Assembly (NCBI GenBank): GCA_050946535.1
Contig: JBMNUZ010000002.1
Location: 1-64,000 of the forward strand
Source of the DNA: RUG708 sp050946535
GTDB lineage: Bacteria > Bacillota > Clostridia > Peptostreptococcales > Anaerovoracaceae
Length of the DNA stretch: 64,000 bases
Direction of reading: 5' to 3'
Under the pieces are notes generated by a model that saw nothing but the letters and a program-made list of their open reading frames with translations, searched no databases and was not told where the DNA came from. Shown in pieces: positions 45,520 to 55,562 of the stretch (the stretch's first letter is position 1; every line of letters begins with the position of its first letter). The position numbers and the translations under genes are program-made.

Positions 45520-46683
45520 ATGTATTTCTTCGATTTTTATATGCCGGCAAAAGTTTTATTCGGAGCAGGAAAACTGCAGGAACTTCACAATGAAAAGCTG
45601 CCTGGAAAAAAGGCACTCATAGTTACCACAAACGGTACTTCGGTCAAGAAGTACGGATATCTCGATCAGCTCGAGAAGGAGCTGGATCAGGCAGGCGTTT
45701 CGTACTTCCTCTTCGATCAGGTACGCCCGAACCCGACGCGCGACAATGTAAATGACGGCGCAAAGGCAGCGGCGGACAACGGATGTGATTTCGTGATCGC
45801 TCTCGGCGGCGGCTCGGTAATGGACTGCTCGAAGTGCATAGCGATTATGATGACTAACGAAGGCGACTTCTGGGATTACAGCCCGTCTGTTTCGGGAGGA
45901 AAGAAGACGCCAGAGCACGATGCGGCTCCTATCGTTGCAATTACAACGTCAGCTGGCACAGGTTCAGAAGTGGACATGGCTGCCGTAATAACAAACGAAA
46001 AAACGCAGGAAAAGACAGGACTTTTCTTCCCGTCGATGTTCCCGACACTTTCGGTTGTTGACTCTAACCTCATGATGAGCGTTCCTCCGGCTCTTACTGC
46101 TTATCAGGGAATGGACGCGTTCTTCCACGCTGCAGAGTCGGTTATCAACACGAACGAACATCCTATGGGCGAGATGTTCGCGTTAAAGGCAATAGAGCTC
46201 ATCTCGAAGTACCTTCCGATCGCGTACAAAGACGGATCTGACAAGGAAGCACGTTCGAACGTAGCGCTTGCCAACACTCTCGCAGGATACTACATGCTCT
46301 GCACTTCCGAGCATACGATGGAACACGTAATGGGCGGCTACCACGACGACCTCGTACATGGCGCCGGCCTCATCATGATCTCCCACGAGTACTTCGACTT
46401 CTTCGCTGAGCGCAAGGCTGCAGAGAGGCCGATGATCAAGATGGCAAAGGCTATGGGAGTTGAAAATCCTAAGTCAGGAAAGGATTTCATAAAGGCTCTC
46501 GACTCTCTCATCGCATCGGTCGGATGCGCAGATCTCCGCATGAGCGACGCCGGAATCACGAAGGAAGAACTGAAAAAGTATCCTGGACGTGTACACGAAG
46601 TCCTCGGCGGCGACATCACGGCGGATCCGCTTCCTCTTTCAGACGAGGATTATCTGTCGATTTACGAGAAATCATATAAATAG
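45520..46683 (+). CDS. iron-containing alcohol dehydrogenase (butanol dehydrogenase-like)
   Basis: 387 residues. The NAD(P)-binding GGGSVMDCSK motif and the metal-ligand His residues (GMDAFFHAAES, HTMEHVMGGYHDDLVHGAGL) identify the group III iron-dependent alcohol dehydrogenases that reduce aldehydes or oxidise alcohols in fermentation. The length is typical. GAAAGGAG precedes the ATG. Regulated perhaps by the divergent AraC protein. A second, partial family member lies at the right edge of the window. Confidence 0.93.
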   Translation: MYFFDFYMPAKVLFGAGKLQELHNEKLPGKKALIVTTNGTSVKKYGYLDQLEKELDQAGVSYFLFDQVRPNPTRDNVNDGAKAAADNGCDFVIALGGGSVMDCSKCIAIMMTNEGDFWDYSPSVSGGKKTPEHDAAPIVAITTSAGTGSEVDMAAVITNEKTQEKTGLFFPSMFPTLSVVDSNLMMSVPPALTAYQGMDAFFHAAESVINTNEHPMGEMFALKAIELISKYLPIAYKDGSDKEARSNVALANTLAGYYMLCTSEHTMEHVMGGYHDDLVHGAGLIMISHEYFDFFAERKAAERPMIKMAKAMGVENPKSGKDFIKALDSLIASVGCADLRMSDAGITKEELKKYPGRVHEVLGGDITADPLPLSDEDYLSIYEKSYK

Positions 46684-46749
46684 CAGGCGAGAAGCGCTGC
46701 TGTAATAATGGACGGCCCGCTGCGGGCTGCCGAAACAAGAACGGTCTCC

Positions 46750-46796
46750 ATGCTCCCTGCATGCCACATTAAAATGGCGTGCGGGGAGCATTTTTT
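46750..46796 (+). terminator. intrinsic terminator of the alcohol dehydrogenase gene
   Basis: ATGCTCCC (46750-46757) pairs with GGGAGCAT (46784-46791), with an inner GCATGCCAC/TGGCGTGC stem, followed by six T's. Confidence 0.9.
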
Positions 46797-46961
46797 ATTG
46801 TTTGGGCGTATGCAAAGACTATTAAAGATAATAAAAGACTATAGACTATAAGCAAACAGGAAGATCAGGATGATCAGAAGCAATAGATTCTTTATTTGTT
46901 TATATAGTACTGCGGAATGTATAATAATGGCGAAGATTCAGATATAAGGAGGCCGGATTTT

Positions 46962-47378
46962 ATGAAGAAAAAATATATAAAGCAAGCGATGGTGTATGCG
47001 ATCCTCGCTATGATTGCCGGAATTTTCTATGAAAGTTATATCAAAGCAATGGATTTTGACGGCGTGACGATGCTGTCGAAAGCCCATGGCCATCTGTTCC
47101 TGTTAGGAATGTTCATGTGTCTGTTCGTAGCGCTTCTGGCCGAACGCATCCCGCTGGAAAAACAGAAAAGCTTTGTCTGGTTCACGCGGCTCTATCATCC
47201 AGGAGTATGCCTGACAGCAGTGATGATGGTGGTCCGCGGCGTATTGCAGGTCAATGGCACCGCGCTTTCATCAGGTACGAATGCAATGATCTCAGGTTTT
47301 GCAGGAATCGGCCATATTCTCATCGGAATCGGACTGATATTCTTCCTGACTGCAGCGTACAAAGCAAGCGAGAAATAG
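46962..47378 (+). CDS. DUF2871 family membrane protein
   Basis: 138 residues, four membrane helices. The sequence MKKKYIKQAMVYAILAMIAGIFYES, the early HGHLFLLGMF, RGVLQVNGT and AGIGHILIGIG blocks match DUF2871. Function unknown; conserved His residues in the second helix could bind a metal or haem, but this is speculation. AAGGAGG precedes the ATG. Confidence 0.82.
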   Translation: MKKKYIKQAMVYAILAMIAGIFYESYIKAMDFDGVTMLSKAHGHLFLLGMFMCLFVALLAERIPLEKQKSFVWFTRLYHPGVCLTAVMMVVRGVLQVNGTALSSGTNAMISGFAGIGHILIGIGLIFFLTAAYKASEK

Positions 47379-47394
47379 AACTGCTGCGAGGCTC

Positions 47395-47525
47395 GGATTT
47401 CACAGCGGTTGTAAACCCTCTGAAAGCTGTTTTTCAGCGGTTGTCAGCACTCTGCAAGCGGATCAACAGCGGTTGTCAGCGATTCGCAAACGGTTGTCAG
47501 CGGTCTGTCAGTCAACTGCCGATCT
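47395..47525. repeat. degenerate CAGCGGTTGTCAGC repeats
   Basis: CAGCGGTTGT occurs four times within 130 bases, separated by variable 10-22 base stretches, right after the DUF2871 stop codon. Confidence 0.7.
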
Positions 47526-47636
47526 TGAATCGCAGCCCGGCTTTTAATAATATATTATTGTAAAAAATTATCGTATAGAAATATTATTCGATGAAATCGT
47601 TCGCTGCTTTCATCGGTCAGAGACAGGAGAAAAAAG

Positions 47637-48563
47637 ATGATGGCTTTATCGATAATAGGAGTTATATTTCACAAGCTGGCGTACATAATCGGCGCGATAT
47701 TCGTCGTGGCCGGACTGATTTCGCTGGTCGTTGCTCTCATAGAGCGCGGCTCGTTCAGCAGAAAGGCTAAAAAATACAAGGCTGCGGGCAAGAAAGAAAA
47801 ACGCATCGCCGTGATCACCGGAGCTTCCAGCGGCATCGGAAAACGCTACGCGGAAATAGTTTCGGAGAAACACGACCGCTTTGATGTAGACGAGATCTGG
47901 CTGATCGCGAGAAGAAAAGAGAGGCTGGAAGAGACGGCGGAAAGTCTTGAAATTCCGTCTAAAGTTATAGCGATGGACGTGACTGCTCCGGACGTGCCTG
48001 AAGTCCTGAAAAGAGAGCTGTCGAACGAGGAAGGAGACGTCTGCGTCACATTCCTCGCGAACTGCGCCGGATTCGGAAAATACGGATCGTCGCAGGAAGT
48101 AGGGCATGATGAAGAAAACCGTATGATCGCGCTCAATGACCAGGCAGTGATCACGATTACGGATGTGCTCGTGCCGTATATGTGCCCGGGAGCACGCATC
48201 GCACAGATCTGCTCGGTAGCAGCATTTCAGCCTATCCCGTTTTTCAACGCGTATGCGGCTTCAAAAGCACTGATTTATTCGTACAGCCGCGCTCTCAGAA
48301 TTGAGCTGCTCAAGAAGGGCATCAGCGTGACAGCGGTTTCGCCGTACTGGGTAAGAGACACCGAATTCATAAGCACGGCCGCGGGCGAGCAGAGAAAAGT
48401 TTTCATGTCGTCAAAATCGATCAGCGTGGCGAAAGTCTCGCTTCACGATATCCTGCACCGCCACGCTCTTTCCACACCTGGCATAGTATGCACGGCCGAG
48501 AGATTCTTCGCAGGAATTCTGCCTGACGAGCTGCTTGCGTTCATCATGCCTAAGTTCCTGTAA
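47637..48563 (+). CDS. membrane-associated short-chain dehydrogenase/reductase
   Basis: 308 residues. An N-terminal hydrophobic region (about 5-36) suggests membrane attachment, followed by a classical SDR domain: TGASSGIG (61-68), NCAG (142-145), Ser193, Tyr206 and Lys210. The extended N-terminus resembles hydroxysteroid/ketoacyl reductase-type SDRs, but no substrate can be assigned. GGAGA precedes the tandem ATG ATG start. Confidence 0.88.
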   Translation: MMALSIIGVIFHKLAYIIGAIFVVAGLISLVVALIERGSFSRKAKKYKAAGKKEKRIAVITGASSGIGKRYAEIVSEKHDRFDVDEIWLIARRKERLEETAESLEIPSKVIAMDVTAPDVPEVLKRELSNEEGDVCVTFLANCAGFGKYGSSQEVGHDEENRMIALNDQAVITITDVLVPYMCPGARIAQICSVAAFQPIPFFNAYAASKALIYSYSRALRIELLKKGISVTAVSPYWVRDTEFISTAAGEQRKVFMSSKSISVAKVSLHDILHRHALSTPGIVCTAERFFAGILPDELLAFIMPKFL

Positions 48564-48576
48564 TCAGGCGCATAGC

Positions 48577-49284
48577 TCAGTGATTGCCTGCGTTGAACGG
48601 GCACCTCTTTCCGAGGCACTGGTTGTTCATGCTGGAATAACTGCAGACGATTTCGCTGAGTTCCATTTCCACGCCGAAATGTTCCTTTACAAATTCAACG
48701 GCCTGTTGAAGCGACAGAAATGAGTCGCGCTTGCAGCACCGGGGCCCGCCGATCTTGCCGATGGCGTCGAGCGATCTCGACGTCATCTGGTTTGAAAGGC
48801 CGAACGGCTCTTCCGAGAGCGGCGTTGACTGAGAGATTATGGAGACAAACATTCCTGCGCTTATTCCTGCGCCGCAGGCGCCCCAGAATCCGCAGGCCCC
48901 GCCGGGCACTTCCGCGCCTCTGCCGCGCATTTCTCTCAGCGCCTTTTCGAGGTCGATGTCTCCGCCGGCGTTTTTATACGCCGTGAGAAGTGCGGCTCCA
49001 ACCATTATATGGTGCTCAGGACCGTGCATGTGGCAGAACGGCATGGACATCATCTTGTTCAGTATTTTATACGGGTCTCTGGACTTTTCGCTCAGACATA
49101 CGCTGAAGATGCTGTCGATTCCCTGCGTGTGGCATTCGCTGCACACGTAGTGGCCGTTCACGCATCTCGTTTTGCTCAATTCTTTTTTGTGGCATATCTC
49201 GCACTCCATCTCGACCGCTTCGGTCAGATATTCGAGCGGCGCGCCGCATATTACGCATTCTTCTTTCAATGGATTTCCCTCCAT
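48577..49284 (-). CDS. DUF5714 domain protein with N-terminal zinc ribbon
   Basis: 235 residues, cytosolic, many Cys. Two CxxC-type pairs near the start (ECVICG, CEICHKK, then CVNGHYVCSEC) form a probable zinc-binding domain. The C-terminal part (MPFCHMHGPEHHIMVGAALLTAYKNAGG ... GGPRCCKRDSFLSLQQAVEFV) matches DUF5714. Function unknown. A TTG five codons downstream has a better ribosome binding site (GGAGGG, 7 bases away), so the true start may be 49269. The 450-base gap to 49736 shows nothing I recognise. Confidence 0.75.
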   Translation of the reverse strand: MEGNPLKEECVICGAPLEYLTEAVEMECEICHKKELSKTRCVNGHYVCSECHTQGIDSIFSVCLSEKSRDPYKILNKMMSMPFCHMHGPEHHIMVGAALLTAYKNAGGDIDLEKALREMRGRGAEVPGGACGFWGACGAGISAGMFVSIISQSTPLSEEPFGLSNQMTSRSLDAIGKIGGPRCCKRDSFLSLQQAVEFVKEHFGVEMELSEIVCSYSSMNNQCLGKRCPFNAGNH

Positions 49285-49735
49285 GGTCCCTGCTTGACGG
49301 TATCAGACAACATTTACAATAAATATATCATATCGTAAGCGTGTTTTTCAGAACAGATCCTGCGGACAGGAGAAATGTCAGGGGCACTTGTCACCAGTCT
49401 GCCGGCCCGGAGAATTGTGTCACAGCAAGCGGTTCTTCCATATGACCTGAAAAACAGAAAAGTCAGCGCTTTCCGTGATATTCACGTAACGGGCCGCAGC
49501 TTTCCGCCCTGGAGATTTTATTATATTCTATAGGTACATTTATCTGAAATCTATCTGAAATCGTTTATTGACAGCAATATACAAGTTCGAATATTATATT
49601 TGAGATTTGATATTTGGTAACAAAATCGGGTATTAGTCAGATTAAATTCATTAATAGATTGTGAAAAACAATATGGCGCTTTTCATATACCAGCTGTTAT
49701 TGCGCAGCCGCCTACGGTATGAGACAGGAGAGAAT

Positions 49736-50674
49736 ATGGAAAAAGACAACAACACGATGAACGACGAAAAAAATGAGATAAAAGAAATTAAAAGCGAGAT
49801 CGAAAATGATATCGAAAACGAGATAGAAAACGAGATCGAAAATGAAGTTAATGAAGCTGCGGCAGAGAGCACGACCGCGACGGTCCCGGAATATGACTAT
49901 AACAGTAAAGAAAAAGGCCACTGGAAGCGATCGATAAAGGGCATGTTTTCGATAAAAGGAGATTCGGCTTCACACGAGGAGATAAAGAGCAGGCTCATGG
50001 CGGGCGGCCAGGTGACGGGCACCAACATGGTCGTCATGATGTGTGCGATACTCATCGCTTCTGTGGGCCTGAACACCGGGTCTACGGCGGTAATAATCGG
50101 AGCGATGCTCATTTCGCCGCTCATGGGTACGATACTAGCGACGGCCTACGGTACCGCATCGGCTGATTACGGTATAATCAAACATCATATGATGGGGCTC
50201 GGGTTTCAGATACTGTGCAGCCTGGCGACCTCGACCATCTATTTTCTGCTCTCACCGGTCAAGGAGCCTACTACGGAGCTCCTGGCGAGGACAAACCCGT
50301 CGTTTTTCGACGTGATCATAGCTATCGCCGGCGGAGTCGCAGGCATAATCGGCCAGACGAACAAGGACAAGGCGAACAATATCATTCCAGGCGTGGCAAT
50401 AGCGACGGCGCTCATGCCGCCTCTCTGCACGTGCGGATATTCCATAGCGAACGGAAATCTCCGCATGCTGCTCGGCGCAGCATATCTGTTCCTGATCAAC
50501 ACGTATTTCATATATGTTTCGGCGTGCGTTATCCTCGCGCTGCTCGACATACCTACTGTAAACGAGCTTACTCCGCGGCAGAAGCACCTCGTGCGGTTCA
50601 GGATGGTCAGGAACACGATACTGGTTATCCTGCCATGTGTAATCGTTCCTCTTGGAATGTACATTCACAGTTAA
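49736..50674 (+). CDS. DUF389 (TIGR00341 family) membrane protein
   Basis: 312 residues. An acidic, Asn-rich start includes EIENDIENEIENEIENEVNE, a 4-residue periodic repeat. A short linker and six or so membrane helices follow. GAMLISPLMGTILATAYG and ATALMPPLCTCGYSIANGN match DUF389, of unknown function. I chose the ATG at 49736 because AGGAGAG precedes it. It stands alone with its own terminator. Confidence 0.82.
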   Translation: MEKDNNTMNDEKNEIKEIKSEIENDIENEIENEIENEVNEAAAESTTATVPEYDYNSKEKGHWKRSIKGMFSIKGDSASHEEIKSRLMAGGQVTGTNMVVMMCAILIASVGLNTGSTAVIIGAMLISPLMGTILATAYGTASADYGIIKHHMMGLGFQILCSLATSTIYFLLSPVKEPTTELLARTNPSFFDVIIAIAGGVAGIIGQTNKDKANNIIPGVAIATALMPPLCTCGYSIANGNLRMLLGAAYLFLINTYFIYVSACVILALLDIPTVNELTPRQKHLVRFRMVRNTILVILPCVIVPLGMYIHS

Positions 50675-50728
50675 CGATGCAAGTCCGATTAATGGAGATT
50701 TATTGTAATTAATATGGAAAGAATCCGG

Positions 50729-50762
50729 TCACTGCGGTTTTCAAAACCGCAGTGATTTTTTT
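50729..50762 (+). terminator. intrinsic terminator of the DUF389 gene
   Basis: TCACTGCGGTTTT (50729-50741) pairs perfectly with AAAACCGCAGTGA (50743-50755), followed by seven T's. Confidence 0.9.
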
Positions 50763-51248
50763 ATGGATAAAACCGGCGTACAGGGTGTTCAGGACGCACA
50801 CAGTACAGCGCTTCCATGCAGCTCTGCAGCATGCGTGCTACTGCCAGGGAGCAGAGACCAGACCGGGAAAAAGCAGAGACTTTGCGGGCAGCCCTGAGCA
50901 GAGATACTTTGCATCTCATGAACATGTTTTTCACCGGATAGAACTGACCATAGCTGTAAAAATATTGTCAATCAAGTATGTATACATATGAAAAAAATCG
51001 ATCGCTCTTCTCTCTATAATATTACTTGTCTCTAGAAAATCAATCCTCTTTTACAACCCTGACAAAGCCTGAAATTCCAAAGCGATACACGATATTCGAC
51101 CTGCCAGGACTAAACCGGCTCAGCATTCCTCCAGCTGCCGCTTTTCCAAAATGGAACAGGCTGTTCCTACCGTTCACTTCCAATAAAGTTGTCTGTATTT
51201 TAACATAATTACAACAGGTTAATACTTAAACAGCTTAAGGAGAGAAAA
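50763..51248. other. intergenic leader before the molybdenum hydroxylase operon
   Basis: TTGTCA near 50968 and the perfect palindrome TATGTATACATA near 50979-50990 suggest a regulated promoter, leaving a leader of about 250 bases. I find no known riboswitch pattern in it, including the molybdenum cofactor motif. Short open frames here lack ribosome binding sites. Confidence 0.35.
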
Positions 51249-51716
51249 ATGAGTACAGAACGTAAGGTCGATATTGTCATGAATCTCATGTACAATCTGC
51301 CGCTGGCAGTAATATTCTCCGTGATTGCCGAATCCATGAACATGGGCGGTGTAACTTGGCCGATGGTCTTGATCGATACGGTCGTCAGCTACATTCTCGA
51401 GATGATCATCGCGCTGTGGTTCCCTTATCACAAGTGGGGAATCAAGGCTGCAGTGAGTCACGCAGAGCCTGGTTCACGCAAATTCCATGTCATACTTTCA
51501 GGAGTTACGGCGACTCCGTTCGCAATCACGATGAGTTTAGCCATGAGTTTCATAGGATCAATCCTGATGGCACATATGCCGGTATTCATCTGGTTGATAA
51601 GTTTCCTGAAAGTCGTATTCATATTCATCGCAATAGCGTGGGCATGCGCGTACTTTGTACTTCCGATTTTCATGAATCTTGCGAAGAAAATTGTCGGCGT
51701 TCCGGCGCAGCAATGA
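51249..51716 (+). CDS. small four-helix membrane protein, first gene of the Mo-hydroxylase operon
   Basis: 155 residues, four membrane segments, no recognised family signature. Its size and topology resemble the DUF2798 protein at 40087, and it may be a remote relative. It ends 27 bases before the FAD-subunit gene and is likely co-transcribed. It may assist substrate entry or be unrelated. AAGGAGAG precedes the ATG. Confidence 0.6.
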   Translation: MSTERKVDIVMNLMYNLPLAVIFSVIAESMNMGGVTWPMVLIDTVVSYILEMIIALWFPYHKWGIKAAVSHAEPGSRKFHVILSGVTATPFAITMSLAMSFIGSILMAHMPVFIWLISFLKVVFIFIAIAWACAYFVLPIFMNLAKKIVGVPAQQ

Positions 51717-51743
51717 CCTGTAAGCAACAAGGAGGAGGAAATT

Positions 51744-52616
51744 ATGGTATTACCGCATTTTGATTATGTGAGACCGGAGAGCCTGGATCAGGTATCCGAG
51801 ATTCTTTACGAACACGGTCCGGCAGCAAGAGTAATGGCTGGAGCAACCGATCTCATAATCCCTATGAAAGACGGCGCTATCAAACCGACGCCTGAGGTTA
51901 TCATCGATCTCAAGAATCTCGATGGAATGAGAGAGCTTGAGTATGACGACGAAAAGGGACTGAAGATCGGAGCACTTACGACGCTCCGCCGCATCGAATT
52001 TTCAGATCTCGTATGGGAGAAGAATCCTGCAGTAGCAACTGCGTGCAAGAGCATCGCATCTACGCAGATCCGCGCAAAAGGCACGATCGCCGGAAACATC
52101 GGCAACGCATCGCCTTCCTGCGACACCGGTCCTATCATCGTGGCAAGCGATGCTGAAATCGCTGTCCACGGCAAAGACGGAAACCGCGTCATCAAGGGTG
52201 GCGATTACTTCACAGGATTCAAGAAGACAGCCCTCAAACCGGGCGAATTTGTAACCTCGATCACATTCCCTGCACTCAGACCGAATCAGAAGGCCTGCTA
52301 CATGAAGCATGCGGTCCGCAAGGCTATGGATCTTGCGATCGTCGGCGTTGCAGCGATCATCGAAGTTGAAAACGGCATCTGCACCGACGCTAAAATCGGT
52401 CTCGGCGCTGTAGCGGTCACTCCGATCCGCGCGCCTAAAGCCGAGGAAAAGCTCGTAGGCAGAGAACTTACGGACGAAGTTATCGAGGAAGCGGCACAGG
52501 CTGCGATTGAGTCATGTGCTCCGATTTCAGATATCCGCGCATCGAAGGAATACAGATCAGCGATGGTCGGTGTATTTACGAAGCGCGCGATCCACAAGTG
52601 CCTGGAGCAGATGTAA
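51744..52616 (+). CDS. molybdenum hydroxylase, FAD-binding subunit
   Basis: 290 residues. The FAD motif AGATDLIIPMKDG (about 33-45), TIAGNIGNASPSCDT (about 113-127) and the C-terminal CO_deh_flav_C-type domain identify the medium subunit of the xanthine dehydrogenase family, which passes electrons from the Fe-S subunit to NAD or another acceptor. First of three subunits in the order FAD, 2Fe-2S, Mo. GGAGGAGG precedes the ATG. Confidence 0.93.
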   Translation: MVLPHFDYVRPESLDQVSEILYEHGPAARVMAGATDLIIPMKDGAIKPTPEVIIDLKNLDGMRELEYDDEKGLKIGALTTLRRIEFSDLVWEKNPAVATACKSIASTQIRAKGTIAGNIGNASPSCDTGPIIVASDAEIAVHGKDGNRVIKGGDYFTGFKKTALKPGEFVTSITFPALRPNQKACYMKHAVRKAMDLAIVGVAAIIEVENGICTDAKIGLGAVAVTPIRAPKAEEKLVGRELTDEVIEEAAQAAIESCAPISDIRASKEYRSAMVGVFTKRAIHKCLEQM

Positions 52617-52637
52617 GGGATTACGAGGAGGAAAATC

Positions 52638-53126
52638 ATGGACAAGAGAATTATAAGTCTGACGATAAACGGAGATCCTGTGGTTGCCGTTGTCAGTGAC
52701 AATATGACGCTGCTCGACTTCCTCAGAGACAAACTCGGTCTTACCGGAACTAAAAAGGGCTGCGAGCAGGGCGAGTGCGGAGCATGCACGGTTCAGCTCG
52801 ACGGCGAGCCGGTAAATTCATGCAGCACTCTCGCTGTTGAGTGCGACGGACGCGATATAGTCACGATCGAGGGCGTTGCGAAAAACGGCGAGCTTCATCC
52901 GCTTCAGCGTGAATTCATAGATAAATGGGCTCTTCAGTGCGGGTACTGCACTCCGGGCATGATCATTTCAGCAAAATGTCTGCTGGAAAGAAATCCACAT
53001 CCTACAGAACTGGAGATCCGCGAGGCGATAGAAGGCAATCTCTGCAGATGCACGGGATATGCCAAGATAGTTGAGGCTATTCAGGCGGCAGCCGCCGATA
53101 TGGCCGAGGTCGTTAAGGAGGGATAG
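52638..53126 (+). CDS. molybdenum hydroxylase, [2Fe-2S] subunit
   Basis: 162 residues. The first cluster uses Cys42, Cys47, Cys50 and Cys62 ([10 protein letters not shown]...NSC). The second uses the CGYCTPGM and CRCTGY motifs. It relays electrons between the molybdenum site and FAD. All eight Cys are present and the length is standard. GAGGAGG precedes the ATG. Confidence 0.95.
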   Translation: MDKRIISLTINGDPVVAVVSDNMTLLDFLRDKLGLTGTKKGCEQGECGACTVQLDGEPVNSCSTLAVECDGRDIVTIEGVAKNGELHPLQREFIDKWALQCGYCTPGMIISAKCLLERNPHPTELEIREAIEGNLCRCTGYAKIVEAIQAAAADMAEVVKEG

Positions 53127-53128
53127 CC

Positions 53129-55498
53129 ATGTATAAGGATTGCGACAAGAGATTTTTCAAGAAACCTGAGTTTTACAGACTGACAGGCGGCAACAACTAT
53201 ACGCGTATAGACGCAGAGGACAAGGTCACCGGACGCGGCAAGTATGCCGGCGATATAATGTTTCCTAATATGCTGACCGCAAAGATGGTACGCTCGACTC
53301 ACGCTCATGCGAAGATCGTTTCGATCGACACGAGCGAGGCTGAAAAGATTCCGGGCGTCAAGGCGATCCTCACAGCGAAGGATTTCAAATGGCCTGGCAA
53401 GCTCGGAAACGCGGAATTCGCCGTTGAATTCGCAGACAGAGAAGTGCTCTGCACGGACAAAGTGCGCAGAATCGGCGACGATATCGCCGCAGTTGCAGCT
53501 ATAGATGAAGAGACCGCTCAGAAGGCGGTAGATGCAATAAAAGTAGAATACGAGGACCTTCCTGCGGTATTCGATCCGTTCGAAGCCATGGAGGACGGCG
53601 CACCGATCGTTAACGGAGCGCCTGATGCTCACAATATAGGAATGGCGACATTCCGCAAAGGCGGCACGGATATCGACGAGGAGTTTGCAAATGCGTCATA
53701 TACTCTTTCAAGAGACTACACTACACACAGAATGGTTCATGCGGCACTCGAGCCGCACGGCGCGGTGGCAGTTTACGAAAACGGTGTATATACAATCTGG
53801 ATGTCGACTCAGCTCTGCTTCGTAGACCAGTACTGGTACGCTCACGCAATGGGTGTGCCTATGGAGAAGATTCGTGTAATCAAACCTCTCGTAGGCGGCG
53901 GATTTGGCGGCAAGATGGATTCGTACTCCTTCGGAATCGTTGCAGCAAAGCTTGCCGAAATCACCAGCAGGCCGGTACGCTTCATTCTCACGAGAGAAGA
54001 AGTTTTCCAGACATGCGCTAATCGTCATCCGATTTATGTACACATTGAAACGGCTCACGCTGCGGACGGCCGCCTGCTTGCGAAGAGAGCCCGCCACGTG
54101 CTCGACGGAGGTCCTTACGGCGGCACCGGAGTAGCAGCGTGCGCACAGTCAACCATCTGGGCATGCCTGCCGTACAAGATGAACAGCGTAGACGTTGAAG
54201 CGAGACGAGTTTATACGAACAACCCTCACTCAGGCGCTATGAGAGGATACACTTCATGCCAGATACACTTCTGCCACGATCTGCACATGCAGTATGCGTC
54301 AGAGCAGATGGGCATAGATCCTGTAGACTTCCGTAAGATTAGCGCAGCCGATCCTAACTATGAAACTCCTTCCGGACTGAAGGTAACGAGCTGCGCGAGC
54401 AAGGAATGCCTCGACACAGTGCGCAGAGAGATCGGATGGGACGAGCGCAAGGATCACCTCAGAGACGGCGAGGGCATCGGATTCTCGGCTTCAGGCTTCG
54501 TATCCGGTACAGGTTTCCCTATCCTGCGCACTCCTAACGATTCATCGGCGAGTGTAGTAGTCAAGATCAACAAGATCGGCCACTGTACTGTATACACCGG
54601 TGCCAACGATATCGGCATGGGCAGTGATACTGCGATTACAGCGATAGTTGCAGAAGAACTCGGCCTGAGCATGGAAAACATGAGCACCGTCGTTTCGGAT
54701 ACCCATATCACCCCGTTCGATTCGGGTTCATACGGAAGCCGAGTTACATTCCTCACAGGAAACGCTGCCAGAAGAGCGGCTGTAGATGCGAAGATGCAGC
54801 TTCTTACCGTAATTGCGGCGAAGTGGGGCGTACAGCCTGAAACTCTTGAATGCCTTGAGAACAAGGTAATCAGCAAGGAACAGGCTGAACTTCAGATGCC
54901 GTTCGAACAGGCTGTATTCGAGTACATGGAGGTCAAGGGCGGCGACGAGCTTACCGGCGTAGGTTCGTACAGCCACAAGTCCAATACGGCGCAGTACAAC
55001 TCGACCGCAGACGACAACAAAGAGAACTTCGCTCCGGCGTACAGCTTCTCGGCATCCGCGGCTCACGTATTCGTCGACAAAGAGACAGGCTGCATAGACA
55101 TCGACGACTTCGTATTCGCACACGACTGCGGACGTCCTCTCAACAGAAGAGCAGTAGAAGGACAGCTCGAAGGATCTATCGGAATGGGAGTAGGTTACGC
55201 GTGCTTCGAGCACAACATTACAAAGGATGGAAAAATCCTGAATCCTACTTTCAGAGACTACAGATTCCCGACTGCGCTCGATATGCCTAAGATGAGGACA
55301 TTCTACGACTTCACGCCTGATGAAGAAGGCCCGTTCGGAGCAAAGGAATGCGGCGAAGGTTCGTCGGCTCCTGTAGCACCTGCGCTTGCAAACGCAATAA
55401 ACAGCGCGACAGGTCTTCACATTACCGAGCTGCCTCTGGATCCGGAACATATCTGGAGAGCTCTCAATGGAATGAAAGACGACAGAAATTCGAAATAA
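53129..55498 (+). CDS. molybdenum hydroxylase, molybdopterin-binding catalytic subunit
   Basis: 789 residues, xanthine dehydrogenase/aldehyde oxidase family. Opens with a domain like GKYAGDIMFPNMLTAKMVRSTHAHAKI. GGGFGGK (about 255) contacts the cofactor, and GAMRGYTSCQ replaces the common RGxGxPQ. The catalytic Glu lies in AKECGEGSSAPVAPALANAI near the C-terminus. The substrate may be a purine, nicotinate or another heterocycle, which motifs alone do not settle. It starts two bases after the Fe-S gene stop. Confidence 0.92.
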   Translation: MYKDCDKRFFKKPEFYRLTGGNNYTRIDAEDKVTGRGKYAGDIMFPNMLTAKMVRSTHAHAKIVSIDTSEAEKIPGVKAILTAKDFKWPGKLGNAEFAVEFADREVLCTDKVRRIGDDIAAVAAIDEETAQKAVDAIKVEYEDLPAVFDPFEAMEDGAPIVNGAPDAHNIGMATFRKGGTDIDEEFANASYTLSRDYTTHRMVHAALEPHGAVAVYENGVYTIWMSTQLCFVDQYWYAHAMGVPMEKIRVIKPLVGGGFGGKMDSYSFGIVAAKLAEITSRPVRFILTREEVFQTCANRHPIYVHIETAHAADGRLLAKRARHVLDGGPYGGTGVAACAQSTIWACLPYKMNSVDVEARRVYTNNPHSGAMRGYTSCQIHFCHDLHMQYASEQMGIDPVDFRKISAADPNYETPSGLKVTSCASKECLDTVRREIGWDERKDHLRDGEGIGFSASGFVSGTGFPILRTPNDSSASVVVKINKIGHCTVYTGANDIGMGSDTAITAIVAEELGLSMENMSTVVSDTHITPFDSGSYGSRVTFLTGNAARRAAVDAKMQLLTVIAAKWGVQPETLECLENKVISKEQAELQMPFEQAVFEYMEVKGGDELTGVGSYSHKSNTAQYNSTADDNKENFAPAYSFSASAAHVFVDKETGCIDIDDFVFAHDCGRPLNRRAVEGQLEGSIGMGVGYACFEHNITKDGKILNPTFRDYRFPTALDMPKMRTFYDFTPDEEGPFGAKECGEGSSAPVAPALANAINSATGLHITELPLDPEHIWRALNGMKDDRNSK

Positions 55499-55562
55499 AT
55501 AAATTGGAAGAAATTCCTGTAAAAAGCTTAAGTGCCAGAGGTCATAATACATAACAGACAGA

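Noticed and set aside
51026..51208. 60-codon plus-strand frame before the molybdenum hydroxylase operon
   Set aside because: TTG start without a ribosome binding site, no family pattern.
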